Assembly (NCBI GenBank): GCA_050012375.1
Contig: JBEKHH010000006.1
Coordinates: 1 to 64,000, forward strand
Direction of reading: 5' to 3'
Length of the DNA: 64,000 bases
From: PALSA-1353 sp050012375
Lineage (GTDB): Bacteria; Planctomycetota; Phycisphaerae; Tepidisphaerales; Tepidisphaeraceae
The translations under genes and the position numbers were made by a program. Every line of letters begins with the position of its first letter. Within the stretch, counting starts at the first letter, position 1. The notes beneath the pieces are model-generated. The model was not told where the DNA came from. It saw only the letters and a list, made by a program, of their open reading frames with translations, and did not search any database. Of this stretch, positions 16,550 to 26,364 are shown one piece after another.

Positions 16550-19500
16550 ATGGTTAAACGCGCTTTGGGATGCGGCACAGTGAGCCGGCGTTTCCGCCAG
16601 CAATCCGGTTGTTTCTCCCTGCTTCATGCGATGGTGCTGGCCGTCGGCATCTCGTGCGGTTTTGGCGCCGGTGTGGCGCATGCGCAATATAGTGTCTCTG
16701 CCCCAGTCATTTTGCAGGATTTTAACAGCAGCTACCTGTCAATCGAAAATAAGATGCCGGACATTTTCCAGAGCGGGTATGGAGCCGTCTATCTTCCGCC
16801 CCCGGGATATAGCACGAGTACCAACTCGGTCGGCTACGACGTTTACAACCGCTTCGATCTGGGCACCGCCGCCCAGCCGACGACTTACGGCACCCAAAGC
16901 GAACTCCAGGCCGCCGTGCAGGGCATTCATTCCATTGGGGGCAAGGCGTATGTCGACTTGTTATGGAACGACTCCGGCAGCATGAACTCCAACACGCCGG
17001 GCTTTGCCGCCTCCGGGGGATATCCCGGGCTGGCCGTCACATTGCAAGATACCAACCCCAACGCCCCTGGATACAACACGCTTGGCTACAACGAAACCGG
17101 CACAGCCGGCGGCCCTAGCTATGTCGATCCGGCCAACGGCCAGACTTACTACTACCAGGGCGATTATCACGACGACAATCCCAATTCCAGCGGATATGAG
17201 CCCGCCAACGGCATCGACGGCACCGTTGCGGGCCTGGACGACATCGCCCAGGAAGAGAACAACGTTCTCATCCGCCAACCCACCACGGCGGGGAATCCGC
17301 GGAACATTCCGGCAGGCACGACGCCGTGGAACGGGTACCTGGCGAATATTCCGACTGCATCCAATGCGCAATACTACCCCGATTTGTCCAAGACCCCGAA
17401 GACCGTCTATGACGCGGCCTTGAATCAGACCTTCACGATCTATCCCTACAACACGACCAATCCAATGGCCGGCACCCCGGTGGCGGAGAATGCCACGGGA
17501 TATTTAATGCGCTACACTCAGTGGATGATTCAGCAAATGGGCGTGGACGGATTCCGCATCGACGCGGCCCTCAACATGCCGCAGTGGGTCCTGAATTACT
17601 ACGACGCAGCCGTGTACGATGAGTCCAACCGCACGCTGCTCAACGGCCAGCAGGAACAGATTTACGGCTACTCGGAGGTGTATTACCAAAACACTTCAAC
17701 GACCCAGCAATACATCAATCTGAGCGATAACAACAACGGGGCCGGCAACACGATCGAGGGCAATCGCGACGCGATGGATTTCCCGCTCTATCAGGCGATG
17801 TACAACAATCTCAACGCGTTTAACGGCACGTACGGCGTGTCGGGCGGAAACAACTGGTACAACGTCGTCACTTCCAGTCTCGACTATGCTGATGACGGGG
17901 TGCTCAACGGCAGCGAGGGCGTCAAGTTCGTCAACGATCAGGATGGGGGCGTGCCCGCGCCGGGGCTTGTACAGGTGGCCTACGCGTACATGCTGATGCT
18001 TCCCGGCGAGGCTGAGGTTTATTTCAATGGCGAGAATTTCAATAACGAGAGCGGCAGCGGCAGCAGCGGCTATTTCCCCGAGGGCGGCGCCAGCGACCCG
18101 AAGGATGCCGCGCTAGGCGCGTTGGGCGGCGTGTTTGACATCAACGTTCAGAACTCCGCCTATTCCAACACCGCCATTACTACTTTGGTGGACATCCGCA
18201 ACCGTTACGGCCGTGGAAACTACCGCGAAGACTGGATTGAGCAGAACCTCTTGGCTTACGAGCGCACGGGTTCGGCCATCGTGCTCCTGAGCAACGCCAC
18301 CACCATCGACACCAGCCTTCCCAAGGGCGTGGACTACGAGAGCCGTACGATGAGCGTGACGTTCGCGCCCGGCACCTGGCTGGAAGAACTGACCGGCAAC
18401 GCGACGAGTTCCTATTCCGATCCCAATGGAGAAATTTCGCAGTTCCTGCAGGTGCAGAGCGGCGGAGTGATTTCCGGCGGCGGTTTGCTGAGCGTGCGTT
18501 TCCTCGGCAACGCCGTCTACGCCAAGGGAAGCACCACCAGTGTCACTTCAACCAACGACGGATATCTGATCTACGGCCTGCCCACGCCGACGGGCACTTT
18601 GGGCATGACCAACGTCGCGTCGGTGATGGGAAGTCAAACGGGAAAATCCACGACTCCCGGCGGATGGGAACCCAACGCCAACTACAGCAACGGCATCGAC
18701 CGGAACTCCACGGTCAATGTCGTCACGGGATCGTCGTTTCAACTGAACCTCTCGACCAACGCCGCATATTTGCAGGTCACACCCACGGAGCAGTACTACG
18801 ACCAGGACGCCGACGGCGACAACGCCCAGTTCACGATCGACGGCGGCGCGGTCACGGTCGCCGCCAACGGCCAGACCTCGACAACGCCCGGTTCCAACGG
18901 CGAAGTCATCACACCCGGCAACGTCTCCTACGGCTACCAGAATTTCGCCAGCTCCTCCCCCGGCTATACCAGCTCCAACGGCAATGGCGCCTATTCGCAA
19001 ACGATCGACACCAGCGGCCTGTCGATCGGCTATCACTACATCGAGGTGATCTCCTTCCGCCACAACCCCAGCACCAGCGCCCCCCCGGTTTACAGCGACT
19101 GGTATGAGACGATCTACGTCGATCGCGGCACTCCGGAGTCCGGCATCCAGAGCTTTGCTCCCTTCACTTCGGCGCCGACCAACTATGCCAACCGCCAACT
19201 CGACATCCAGTCTGACGGCACCACCAACAGCGAATACGTCTACCTGAATCTGCCTGTTGGCATCACCAATTCCCAGATTCTGAACATGATCAGCACCGGG
19301 AACAATACGATTAACGGCGTCACATACAACGGCGGGTCCGCCGGACAAACCGACCAGAACCTTTTCGCCTACGGCTTCAACAACCTGCAGAACGGCAACA
19401 ACGTGGCGACCACCGTGAGCTACCGCCCCGACGGCAATTACAGCATCCAGCGATTCACTGCCAGCGAAGTCCCCGATCTTGGGGATGCCACGACCAACGG

Positions 19501-20932
19501 CCTGGGTCTGGGCGACCTGGACGAAAGCGGCCATATCAACACCACGGATGTTTACGATTTCTACACCAACGTCCTAAGCAACGGCCAGGCGTTCAATCCG
19601 GCGGCCGACATGAACGGCGAGGGCTTTAACGACGTCAATGATTGGCTTCTGTTCGACCAGGAGCTTCAACAGAACAACACGCTGAGTTCCTCTAACCCGG
19701 CTTACGTGTCCAGCAGCACGATCGCATATTTCAATGAGTTGTCGCCGAGCGTGTCGCTTACTCTCCCAGCCGGGACGAGCTACAACCTCCAGGTTCCCGT
19801 CGCCGCCGCCACGCTGGGCGCGCTGGCCATGAACTCGGGTGCGACCCTGAACGTCACCGGAACCGGCTCCGGGCCGAACACCCCCTATTCCGTGACATTT
19901 GGCGCAACCAGCATCAGCGGCATTGTCACGCTTGACGTTTCCAACAATGGCAGCGGAGCGGGAACCCTGAATCTCGGCACGCTCAACGACGGCGGCGTGG
20001 CCGGCTCGATCCTCTTCGGCGGCAACGGAACGGTCAACCTGAACGCCTCCGGCAATCTGTCGGGCGCAACGACGGTGGCGATCGCCGCCGGCGCCACGCT
20101 CAACGTCAATGCCAACACCGCACTGGGAACCAACGGTATCAGCGTTAACAACGCCGGCGTGCTTGCCGTCAACGGCAACCAGACGCTCGGCACGGTCAGC
20201 GGCACCGGCAGCGTGATTGTCGGCAATGGCTCGGCCGCCAACATCCTGAAGTTTGCCGCCAACACCACCGGCATTTCGATGTCGGCCCTGACGATCAACG
20301 GCAACTCGGCCCTGGACATCAACAACAATCATTTCTTCATCAACTACGGCCTGGGACCTGATCCGATTTCTACGATCCGCGGATACCTCGTCAGCGGCTA
20401 CAACGGCGGGGCATGGAACGGGGCCGGCATCGACAGCTCCACCGCCGCCGCCAACCCCGGCTACGCCCTGGGCTATGCTGATTCGGCCGACCCCGGCAAC
20501 CCCGCCAACCTCTCCTCCGGCCAGATCGAAGTGATGTATACCTTGCTCGGCGATGCGACTCTCAGCGGCACGGTCACCGGTACTGACTTCACCATCTTGG
20601 CCACCAACTTAGGCAAGACGGTGTCGGGATGGGATCAGGGCGATTTCCTGTACACCGGCACGGTCACCGGCTCCGACTTCACCGCCTTGGTCACCAACCT
20701 CGGCAAGACGGCCAGCGGAAGTGACGTGGCGTTGCCCGCCACCGACTGGGCCGCAGTTGACGCCTTCGCCGCCGCCAACGGTTTGATGGCCGATGTTCCG
20801 GAGCCGGCCGCCGCTTCGCTTTTGGCACTCAACCTGTCCGCCCTGCTGCTGCGTCGGCGGCGAAATGGAAGGCAATCACGTCATCGCCCGCACGCTGATC
20901 GATCGGCGTCAAATCTTGGGAGGCATCAATGA
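16550..20932 (+). CDS. large secreted PEP-CTERM alpha-amylase (GH13) with dockerin-like modules
   Basis: Product of 1460 residues. A long signal peptide (about 1-45, ending VAHA) leads into a GH13 barrel. Nucleophile Asp338 (GVDGFRIDA), acid/base Glu376 (YGYSEVYYQ) and third Asp465 (FVNDQD) are visible. Regions I and IV read DLLWND and NDQD, so the histidines usual in these places are absent. After a beta-rich part come an EF-hand/dockerin-like pair (GDLDESGHINTTDVYDF, about 990-1035), beta-strand repeats, a second dockerin-like pair almost identical to that of the 876-residue protein, VPEP, a hydrophobic stretch and RRRR. An unusual tail of about 24 residues follows. I prefer the ATG at 16550 over the TTG at 16505. 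It overlaps the next gene as ATGA. Confidence 0.88.
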   Translation: MVKRALGCGTVSRRFRQQSGCFSLLHAMVLAVGISCGFGAGVAHAQYSVSAPVILQDFNSSYLSIENKMPDIFQSGYGAVYLPPPGYSTSTNSVGYDVYNRFDLGTAAQPTTYGTQSELQAAVQGIHSIGGKAYVDLLWNDSGSMNSNTPGFAASGGYPGLAVTLQDTNPNAPGYNTLGYNETGTAGGPSYVDPANGQTYYYQGDYHDDNPNSSGYEPANGIDGTVAGLDDIAQEENNVLIRQPTTAGNPRNIPAGTTPWNGYLANIPTASNAQYYPDLSKTPKTVYDAALNQTFTIYPYNTTNPMAGTPVAENATGYLMRYTQWMIQQMGVDGFRIDAALNMPQWVLNYYDAAVYDESNRTLLNGQQEQIYGYSEVYYQNTSTTQQYINLSDNNNGAGNTIEGNRDAMDFPLYQAMYNNLNAFNGTYGVSGGNNWYNVVTSSLDYADDGVLNGSEGVKFVNDQDGGVPAPGLVQVAYAYMLMLPGEAEVYFNGENFNNESGSGSSGYFPEGGASDPKDAALGALGGVFDINVQNSAYSNTAITTLVDIRNRYGRGNYREDWIEQNLLAYERTGSAIVLLSNATTIDTSLPKGVDYESRTMSVTFAPGTWLEELTGNATSSYSDPNGEISQFLQVQSGGVISGGGLLSVRFLGNAVYAKGSTTSVTSTNDGYLIYGLPTPTGTLGMTNVASVMGSQTGKSTTPGGWEPNANYSNGIDRNSTVNVVTGSSFQLNLSTNAAYLQVTPTEQYYDQDADGDNAQFTIDGGAVTVAANGQTSTTPGSNGEVITPGNVSYGYQNFASSSPGYTSSNGNGAYSQTIDTSGLSIGYHYIEVISFRHNPSTSAPPVYSDWYETIYVDRGTPESGIQSFAPFTSAPTNYANRQLDIQSDGTTNSEYVYLNLPVGITNSQILNMISTGNNTINGVTYNGGSAGQTDQNLFAYGFNNLQNGNNVATTVSYRPDGNYSIQRFTASEVPDLGDATTNGLGLGDLDESGHINTTDVYDFYTNVLSNGQAFNPAADMNGEGFNDVNDWLLFDQELQQNNTLSSSNPAYVSSSTIAYFNELSPSVSLTLPAGTSYNLQVPVAAATLGALAMNSGATLNVTGTGSGPNTPYSVTFGATSISGIVTLDVSNNGSGAGTLNLGTLNDGGVAGSILFGGNGTVNLNASGNLSGATTVAIAAGATLNVNANTALGTNGISVNNAGVLAVNGNQTLGTVSGTGSVIVGNGSAANILKFAANTTGISMSALTINGNSALDINNNHFFINYGLGPDPISTIRGYLVSGYNGGAWNGAGIDSSTAAANPGYALGYADSADPGNPANLSSGQIEVMYTLLGDATLSGTVTGTDFTILATNLGKTVSGWDQGDFLYTGTVTGSDFTALVTNLGKTASGSDVALPATDWAAVDAFAAANGLMADVPEPAAASLLALNLSALLLRRRRNGRQSRHRPHADRSASNLGRHQ

Positions 20933-21966
20933 AACGCGGAAAAGGATTTACGCTTGTCGAGTTGCTGGTCGTCATCGGTATTATCGCCCTGCTGATCTCG
21001 ATTCTGCTCCCTGCTCTGTCCAAGGCGCGAGCCCAGGCGCAGCTCGTTCAATGCCAATCGAACCTCCGCCAAATGGTGGCCGCGGCGATGCTGTGCGCCC
21101 AGGATCATCACGGTTACATGCCCACTTGTTCTGACGCCAATTGGGCCGTGCTGTACGATGGAATGCCCGTCAGCAAATTCAGCTATTATGATTTTCCCCC
21201 CACGGCGGTTCACGGCCTTCAGTGGGCCGTTGTGGATTGGGCCACCGCATTGATTCCATATTTGGGCCAGGGAAACGCCGGACAAGGCAACAACAATTTC
21301 ACTTTCACAGCCAGCGCCGTGAAGCAGAGCAAAGTGTTTCAATGCCCAAGCGATCTATGGATGTCGGACGCCAACCCGGGCTATGCCATGGTCAACAACG
21401 TTGTCGGCACGGTGGTGTCCGGCGCCCTGTACCCCTATCAGCCGATTTCATACGGCATCAATGCGGATATTACGATGGTCACCGACACCAACGGTGACGC
21501 GGCTTTCAATCCCCCGACCCATTTTCTTTCCGTCTACGCCGGGCTGAACAGCCCTAAAGGACTCGGCCAACCCATGTGCTGCCGCCTCGACCACGTTTAC
21601 AAAGCCGCCGAAGTCCTCCTGTTCGCCGACTGCGGAACTCGGCCCTATAGCGCGAAGGCGTCAAATGGGTCAGCGCTGGGCAGCGGCACCACACTGCCGA
21701 TCGTTGACAATGACTGCCTCTACTACTCCACAGTCAACATTACAACGTTGGCGCTCCTTGCAAAGACACCTGTTGGCGGAACCCTGGGCGCCATCGCGCC
21801 CACGGTCCTCGGCAATCGCATTCCCCTGGCCAAAGCACCTACCAACCCTTGGAAGGTCGACCGGCATTCCGGCGGCGTGATGAACGTCGGATTCTGCGAC
21901 GGACATGTGGAATCGCTCAGCTTCGGCGACTTAGGCAAAGTTCGCGTCTCTCCCTGGCGATATTAA
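20929..21966 (+). CDS. prepilin-type cleavage/methylation protein (DUF1559-like)
   Basis: Product of 345 residues. The N-terminus KRGKGFTLVELLVVIGIIALLISILLP is a type IV prepilin signal with Glu at +5 and a hydrophobic helix. The C-terminus HSGGVMNVGFCDGHVESL is the H-x9-DG-like motif of the large planctomycete/verrucomicrobial pseudopilin families. Its biological role is poorly known; secretion or surface assembly is suspected. The start overlaps the amylase stop (ATGA) and follows GGGAGG, so the two are translationally coupled, suggesting that it helps display or export the amylase (inference). A strong terminator follows. Confidence 0.9.
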   Translation: MKRGKGFTLVELLVVIGIIALLISILLPALSKARAQAQLVQCQSNLRQMVAAAMLCAQDHHGYMPTCSDANWAVLYDGMPVSKFSYYDFPPTAVHGLQWAVVDWATALIPYLGQGNAGQGNNNFTFTASAVKQSKVFQCPSDLWMSDANPGYAMVNNVVGTVVSGALYPYQPISYGINADITMVTDTNGDAAFNPPTHFLSVYAGLNSPKGLGQPMCCRLDHVYKAAEVLLFADCGTRPYSAKASNGSALGSGTTLPIVDNDCLYYSTVNITTLALLAKTPVGGTLGAIAPTVLGNRIPLAKAPTNPWKVDRHSGGVMNVGFCDGHVESLSFGDLGKVRVSPWRY

Positions 21967-21981
21967 CCGCAATTCCAGAAC

Positions 21982-22007
21982 GCCCACGGCGCCGCCGTGG
22001 GCTTTTT
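21982..22007 (+). terminator. rho-independent terminator
   Basis: GCCCACGGC and GCCGTGGGC form a 9-bp perfect stem with a GCC loop, followed by TTTTT. It ends the amylase/prepilin operon. Confidence 0.92.
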
Positions 22008-22102
22008 CCATCGCTTCTTCAGATACGCCCGATCTTCCAGGCTCATCATCCGCCCATGATTGGCCCTCTCAGCCGTCAATCTCGGCGACGCCTTCGGCGG
22101 TC

Positions 22103-23365
22103 TTACTTCTGCCCATATAGAAAAACCAAAAAATCGCCCCCCCGCTTTTGCCAGGCGGATTCGTTGTGTTCGGCTCCTTCGATGATCGAAAAGCTGTAAT
22201 CCGTTCCCTTTTTCAAGCCGGCTGCATCGAAGCGCTGGACCAGCTCATTGGCGTCGTGAACCTCGGTGTTGCCTGGATAATTCGGGCCGCCTTTGGTTCC
22301 CATATCCACGTAGAAGCGCGTGTCTTTCATCCACGCGTTGTCTTTCCAAGTCGGCAGAAGTGGTTGCTGCGAATCGCGCAGCCAGGGGTCGAGGAGGGCC
22401 ACGCTGCCGAAGATGTCTTGGTGGTCGTGGATGATGGCCAGCGTGATCAATCCGCCCATGGATGAGCCGGCAATCGCGGTGTGGGCGCGGTCGGGTATGG
22501 TTCGATAGGCGCCGTCAATCATCGGCTTTACCTCTTCGACGATAAACCGGCCATACAGTTTGCCCCGGCCGTCTTGGCCATTGGGTGTTTTGTCGAATGG
22601 AGTAAATTCCGGCGTGCGGTCGGGTGTGTTGTAAATGCCCACGATGATGACCGGCTGAATCTTGTTCCGAGCGATCAGGTCTTGCGCGTTCTCGTCAACT
22701 TGCCATTCGACGCCGGCGTATGCGGTGGAGGTGTCGAAGAGATTCTGACCGTCCTGCATATACAGAACCGGATAATGCCGATCGGTGGCGGTATCATAAT
22801 CCGGCGGAAGGTAAACGACGATCGTCCGGTTATTGCCGAGCAGCTGCGACTCGAATTTTTTGTGGAAGCGGAAGTTTCCGGTAAGAGTGACCTTACCGGG
22901 AATAGATTTACCGCCGTCCACCCACGTGAGGACGGAAGACTCGACCGTCTTGCCGGCTTCGCCGGTGAAGGCGTGGTCGGCGATTTCACCGCCGCCCGCG
23001 CCGCGCTCGACCGTGCCCCAGGTGCCGCGAGTCACTTTGAATTTGTGCGGAACTCCGCTGAGGAGGGAGACAGTGGCGTGATAGCCCCCACCCGTTTCCT
23101 TGTGCAGCGGCACACCAGCGGCGTCCCAACTTCCAAGCTCCGCGGAATCGCCCGAGATGAACAGGATCTGGTCTGCCGGGGTTTCCGGCGGGACGGTGAT
23201 GAAGAAGTCAACCGGAACAAACTTCTGCGACTGCGCCCATTGGACATATTCATCAGCCGTCGCCCGGCTATGGCGGATATTGTTCAGCAACCACCCGCCG
23301 ATTCCGGCAAATGTGATGACCAGAAGCACCAAAACCCCGTACAACGGCTTTTTGAGTTTTTTCAT
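22103..23365 (-). CDS. membrane-anchored esterase with CBM20-like starch-binding domain
   Basis: Product of 420 residues. The N-terminus KKLKKPLYGVLVLLVITFAGIGGWLL is an uncleaved signal anchor. Residues of about 45-110 (VPPETPADQILFISGDSAELGSWDAAGVPL) resemble a CBM20 starch-binding fold. The C-terminal part (about 155-420) is a putative-esterase (alpha/beta hydrolase) domain: VVYLPPDYD, VLYMQDGQN, nucleophile motif GSSMGG and the late histidine in EGAEHNESAW. The family hydrolyses acyl esters. With the starch-binding domain it may deacylate modified alpha-glucans, which is inference. The ATG at 23365 is chosen because GGAGG precedes it; a longer frame starts at 23398. Confidence 0.85.
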   Translation of the reverse strand: MKKLKKPLYGVLVLLVITFAGIGGWLLNNIRHSRATADEYVQWAQSQKFVPVDFFITVPPETPADQILFISGDSAELGSWDAAGVPLHKETGGGYHATVSLLSGVPHKFKVTRGTWGTVERGAGGGEIADHAFTGEAGKTVESSVLTWVDGGKSIPGKVTLTGNFRFHKKFESQLLGNNRTIVVYLPPDYDTATDRHYPVLYMQDGQNLFDTSTAYAGVEWQVDENAQDLIARNKIQPVIIVGIYNTPDRTPEFTPFDKTPNGQDGRGKLYGRFIVEEVKPMIDGAYRTIPDRAHTAIAGSSMGGLITLAIIHDHQDIFGSVALLDPWLRDSQQPLLPTWKDNAWMKDTRFYVDMGTKGGPNYPGNTEVHDANELVQRFDAAGLKKGTDYSFSIIEGAEHNESAWQKRGGDFLVFLYGQK

Positions 23366-23779
23366 GAGTTTCCTCCAAACCGGTTTCAGCCCGGCCATCT
23401 GGACCCTGATATTCCCGACATCTCCGCCGCGAGCATTTTAACAAGTTTTCGGGGTTCAAGCGCGATTTGGCGGCTACCCTCGGGAACGAATGACGAGAAA
23501 GGCTCAGATGGCTAAGGCAGCAGCCAATCCGGTGATGACGAGCGATTTCCAGTGGCAGAAGGGAAAGCTGGATCGTTTGGCCCGCAACGTGGCGTTCTTA
23601 TCGGCCCTGATGGAAGCGGGGCTGCGTCATCACGGTAGAATGCGCTTGACGCAGCGGACGCCGAAAGAAAACCCTACCCGAATCGTGTCCGCGCCTCTTT
23701 TGCCGACATGTGGTGGCAATGAGTTGCCGCGTAGCCCTTTCGGCTTGACGCCCAAACGACGGGCCGGAACAATCGTGGA
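23366..23779. other. divergent intergenic region
   Basis: About 410 bp between the esterase and the GH31 gene. A 97-codon plus-strand frame (23490-23783) has no family resemblance and runs into the GH31 start. I see no operator-like palindrome here. Confidence 0.45.
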
Positions 23780-26002
23780 ATGAACCAACCACGCCGCCTA
23801 TTTCCGCGGTTTTTCTTTGTCGTTTTTGGATTGGTCGGCGGCGGAATCGCTCGGGCCGAGTCGGGCGTCGAAGTCCAAGTCTGTCCCGCGATGGTCGAAG
23901 CGACCGTGGCGAGCGACAGCGCGTTTCGTCTGACCGTCTGTTACGACGGCAAGCCCCACCCGGCTCAGAGCGTTTACCTGGCTCCCAATCCCAGGCTAGT
24001 CCCATGGACGACCGTAAAAGAAAACGGCTGGATCGGCGTGAAGAGCACGGCCGGTGAATTGCTGATCGATCAAGCCGACGGGCAATGGACCTTGCGTGAC
24101 GCCCAGGGCAAGACCCTGATCCCACCTGGTCCGATAGGTCAAGGGACCCGTAATGAGCAGACCGGCAAGCCGTTCGTCGTTCTGAACGTGGGCTGCGCGT
24201 CGGACAGGCCGTTCGAAGTCTATGGCTGCGGCGACGGCGCCGACGCGCTGCTTCAGGACCATGCCCAACCGCGTGTCGGCAACGGCGATGCGGTCGTTCC
24301 CTATTACTGGAGCCGCGCCGGCTACGCCGCGCTGGGGGTCAGTTCGGACGACAACGCTCCGCCGGCCTGGACCGCCTCGACCGATCTGGGCCGGGTCAGT
24401 TGGGTCTTCGCCGGGAACTCCGCCGATTTGTATTTGATGCCGGCCGCGACGCTTGACGGCGCGGCCCGCGCCTACGCCGGATTGTGCGGCCCGCCGTCTG
24501 TTCCGCCGCGCTGGTCGTTCGGTTATCTGCAAAGCCGTTGGGGATGGAAGGATCGCGCTTACATCGACGACGCCCTGCACCAATTCATTTCCCGCAAGTT
24601 GCCGGTCGACGCGTTCATCTTCGATTTCGAGTGGTATACCACCGCGCCCGATTACTCGGTGAAGCCCGAGGGTCTGCCGGATTTCACGGATTTTTCCTTT
24701 AACCCCAAGCTATTTCCCGACCCCGCCGCGGAGATTGCTTCGATGAAATCAGAAGGCGTTCACTTCGTCGGCATTCGCAAGCCGCGCCTGGGCAACACCG
24801 ATCTCCTGGCGATGGCGCGATCCAAGGGTTGGATTCTGGCGCCGGGAAAATCGGGAGAACAGATCGACACCCGCTGCCTGGATTTCAGCAACCCCGCCGT
24901 TCGCGCGTGGTATGCCCATCAATTGACCGGCCTGCTCCGGCAGGGAATCGACGGTTGGTGGGACGACGAGGGCGAATTGTCCTTCACGATGTATTACTGG
25001 TGGAACCAGGCGGAAGCCGACGCCCTGGCCCAGGTGCGGCCGGGCACCCGGCTCTGGACGATCGACCGCGCCTTTGCGCCGGGCTCGCAGCGATTCGGCA
25101 TCGCCGCCTGGACCGGCGACATCCGCGCAACCTGGGCCGAGCTGGCCAGGACGCCCACGCACCTGCTGAATTGGAGCTTGGCGGGCATGCCCTACGGCGC
25201 CTGCGACATCGGCGGATTTTCCGGCAACACGACCCCGCGCCTCCTGACCCGATGGATGGAGGCCGGCGTCTTCTTTCCCGTCATGCGGGCGCACTCGACT
25301 GACGACGCCATCCCGCACTTCCCCTGGCTCTTCGGCGACGCCGCCGAATCCGCCATTCGAAAAGCCCTCGATCTGCGTTACCGCCTCATTCCGTTCTACT
25401 ACAGCCTCGCCCACGAGGCGCACGACACCGGCGTCCCGATCATGCGGCCGCTGGCGATGGAATTCCCCGACGATACACGCTGTGCCAATCTCTCGGATGA
25501 GTGGCTCATGGGAAATGACCTCTTGGCGGCGCCGATCCTTGACGATACGGACAACCGACGAGTCTACCTGCCCGGCGGCACGTGGTATGCGCTGAACAAC
25601 GGCACGTCGCTCGCGGGAGACCAGAACATCGACGTGTCGGCCACGCTCGATGAAATCCCCGTGTACGTTCGCGCCGGGACCGTCCTTCCGCTGGGCCCGG
25701 TCATTCAGCACACCGACGATCTCCCCGGCGGTCCGCTGGAGGTCCAGGTCTATCCCGGCCGGGACGGCCGATTCACGCTCGTCGAGGACGACGGCCTGAC
25801 CACCGCTTATTTGAGAGGACAAATCCGCCGCACCGCCTTCGTCTGGAATGACGCCTCGCGAACGCTCAGTTGGAAAATCGACGGCCACTACGCCGGAAAG
25901 GACGTCTTCGCCGACATCACCGTCTCGATGATGGATCCCGGCGGCGCAAAAGTCGCCGCCGCATCCATTGCCTCCGACGGCCAACTGGTCATCCCCCGGT
26001 AA
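23780..26002 (+). CDS. secreted GH31 alpha-glucosidase
   Basis: Product of 740 residues with a signal peptide (about 1-26, ending ARA). It contains a GH31 N-terminal beta-sandwich, a barrel starting PPRWSFGYLQSRWGWKD, IFDFEWYT, the nucleophile motif DGWWDDEGE, the acid/base Asp in AAWTGDIRATW, and RAHSTDDAIPHFPW. The C-terminal DUF5110-like beta domains include VYLPGGTWYAL and VRAGTVLPLGP. It should release glucose from the non-reducing ends of alpha-glucans; other alpha-xylosidic or sulfoquinovosidic activities of GH31 cannot be excluded. It sits at the end of the starch locus, with no visible LacI operator. Confidence 0.93.
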   Translation: MNQPRRLFPRFFFVVFGLVGGGIARAESGVEVQVCPAMVEATVASDSAFRLTVCYDGKPHPAQSVYLAPNPRLVPWTTVKENGWIGVKSTAGELLIDQADGQWTLRDAQGKTLIPPGPIGQGTRNEQTGKPFVVLNVGCASDRPFEVYGCGDGADALLQDHAQPRVGNGDAVVPYYWSRAGYAALGVSSDDNAPPAWTASTDLGRVSWVFAGNSADLYLMPAATLDGAARAYAGLCGPPSVPPRWSFGYLQSRWGWKDRAYIDDALHQFISRKLPVDAFIFDFEWYTTAPDYSVKPEGLPDFTDFSFNPKLFPDPAAEIASMKSEGVHFVGIRKPRLGNTDLLAMARSKGWILAPGKSGEQIDTRCLDFSNPAVRAWYAHQLTGLLRQGIDGWWDDEGELSFTMYYWWNQAEADALAQVRPGTRLWTIDRAFAPGSQRFGIAAWTGDIRATWAELARTPTHLLNWSLAGMPYGACDIGGFSGNTTPRLLTRWMEAGVFFPVMRAHSTDDAIPHFPWLFGDAAESAIRKALDLRYRLIPFYYSLAHEAHDTGVPIMRPLAMEFPDDTRCANLSDEWLMGNDLLAAPILDDTDNRRVYLPGGTWYALNNGTSLAGDQNIDVSATLDEIPVYVRAGTVLPLGPVIQHTDDLPGGPLEVQVYPGRDGRFTLVEDDGLTTAYLRGQIRRTAFVWNDASRTLSWKIDGHYAGKDVFADITVSMMDPGGAKVAAASIASDGQLVIPR

Positions 26003-26163
26003 GCCGCAGGAACGAAACGGGGCGAGGAGATCGGCCGTGTTTTACGGGGAGTCATTCGTTGGAGAGGGGACCAAAGGCCACCGCGAATCACGTTCTATGC
26101 TTGCGCAATACGGCGGCGGAATCCGATCTCGTCAGGGTGCGGTAGGGGTTACGCAGCGGACAG

Positions 26164-26264
26164 TGCGCCGGGAAAACCGGCAGGGAGTAGTGACCGGCAG
26201 GGAGTCGTGAATGAAAGAGTCGCACGATGAAGGCTCAGCCAGCCACATCGACCCCGAGTCATGC
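26164..26264 (+). mobile_element. group II intron-like 5' leader relic
   Basis: The sequence starts GTGCGCCGGG and contains a short frame MKESHDEGSASHIDPESC. I recognise this as the conserved stretch found upstream of reverse transcriptases in a class of bacterial group II introns. No reverse transcriptase follows; the sequence changes into an IS66 fragment. The CCGGCAGGGAGT block is tandemly duplicated here. A second copy of the whole arrangement is at 34592-34790. Confidence 0.5.
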
Positions 26265-26336
26265 GTCGGCAGTCGCGAGGCGGCCAAACCGCAGCAATCT
26301 TGTCGAGCATCACAAGCACCTGCCGTAGGCACGGAA
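26265..26336 (+). mobile_element. IS66 transposase 3'-end relic a
   Basis: Reads GGQTAAILSSITSTCRRHG in the plus frame, the start of the IS66 transposase C-terminal element. It is shorter than the other copies and stops against the PEP-CTERM relic that follows. Confidence 0.6.
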
Positions 26337-26364
26337 TTCCCAAATGCTTTCACGCAGAACGGCG

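Noticed and set aside
23490..23783. 97-codon plus-strand frame before the GH31 gene
   Set aside because: No recognisable domain, weak start, and it overlaps the GH31 start; treated as intergenic.
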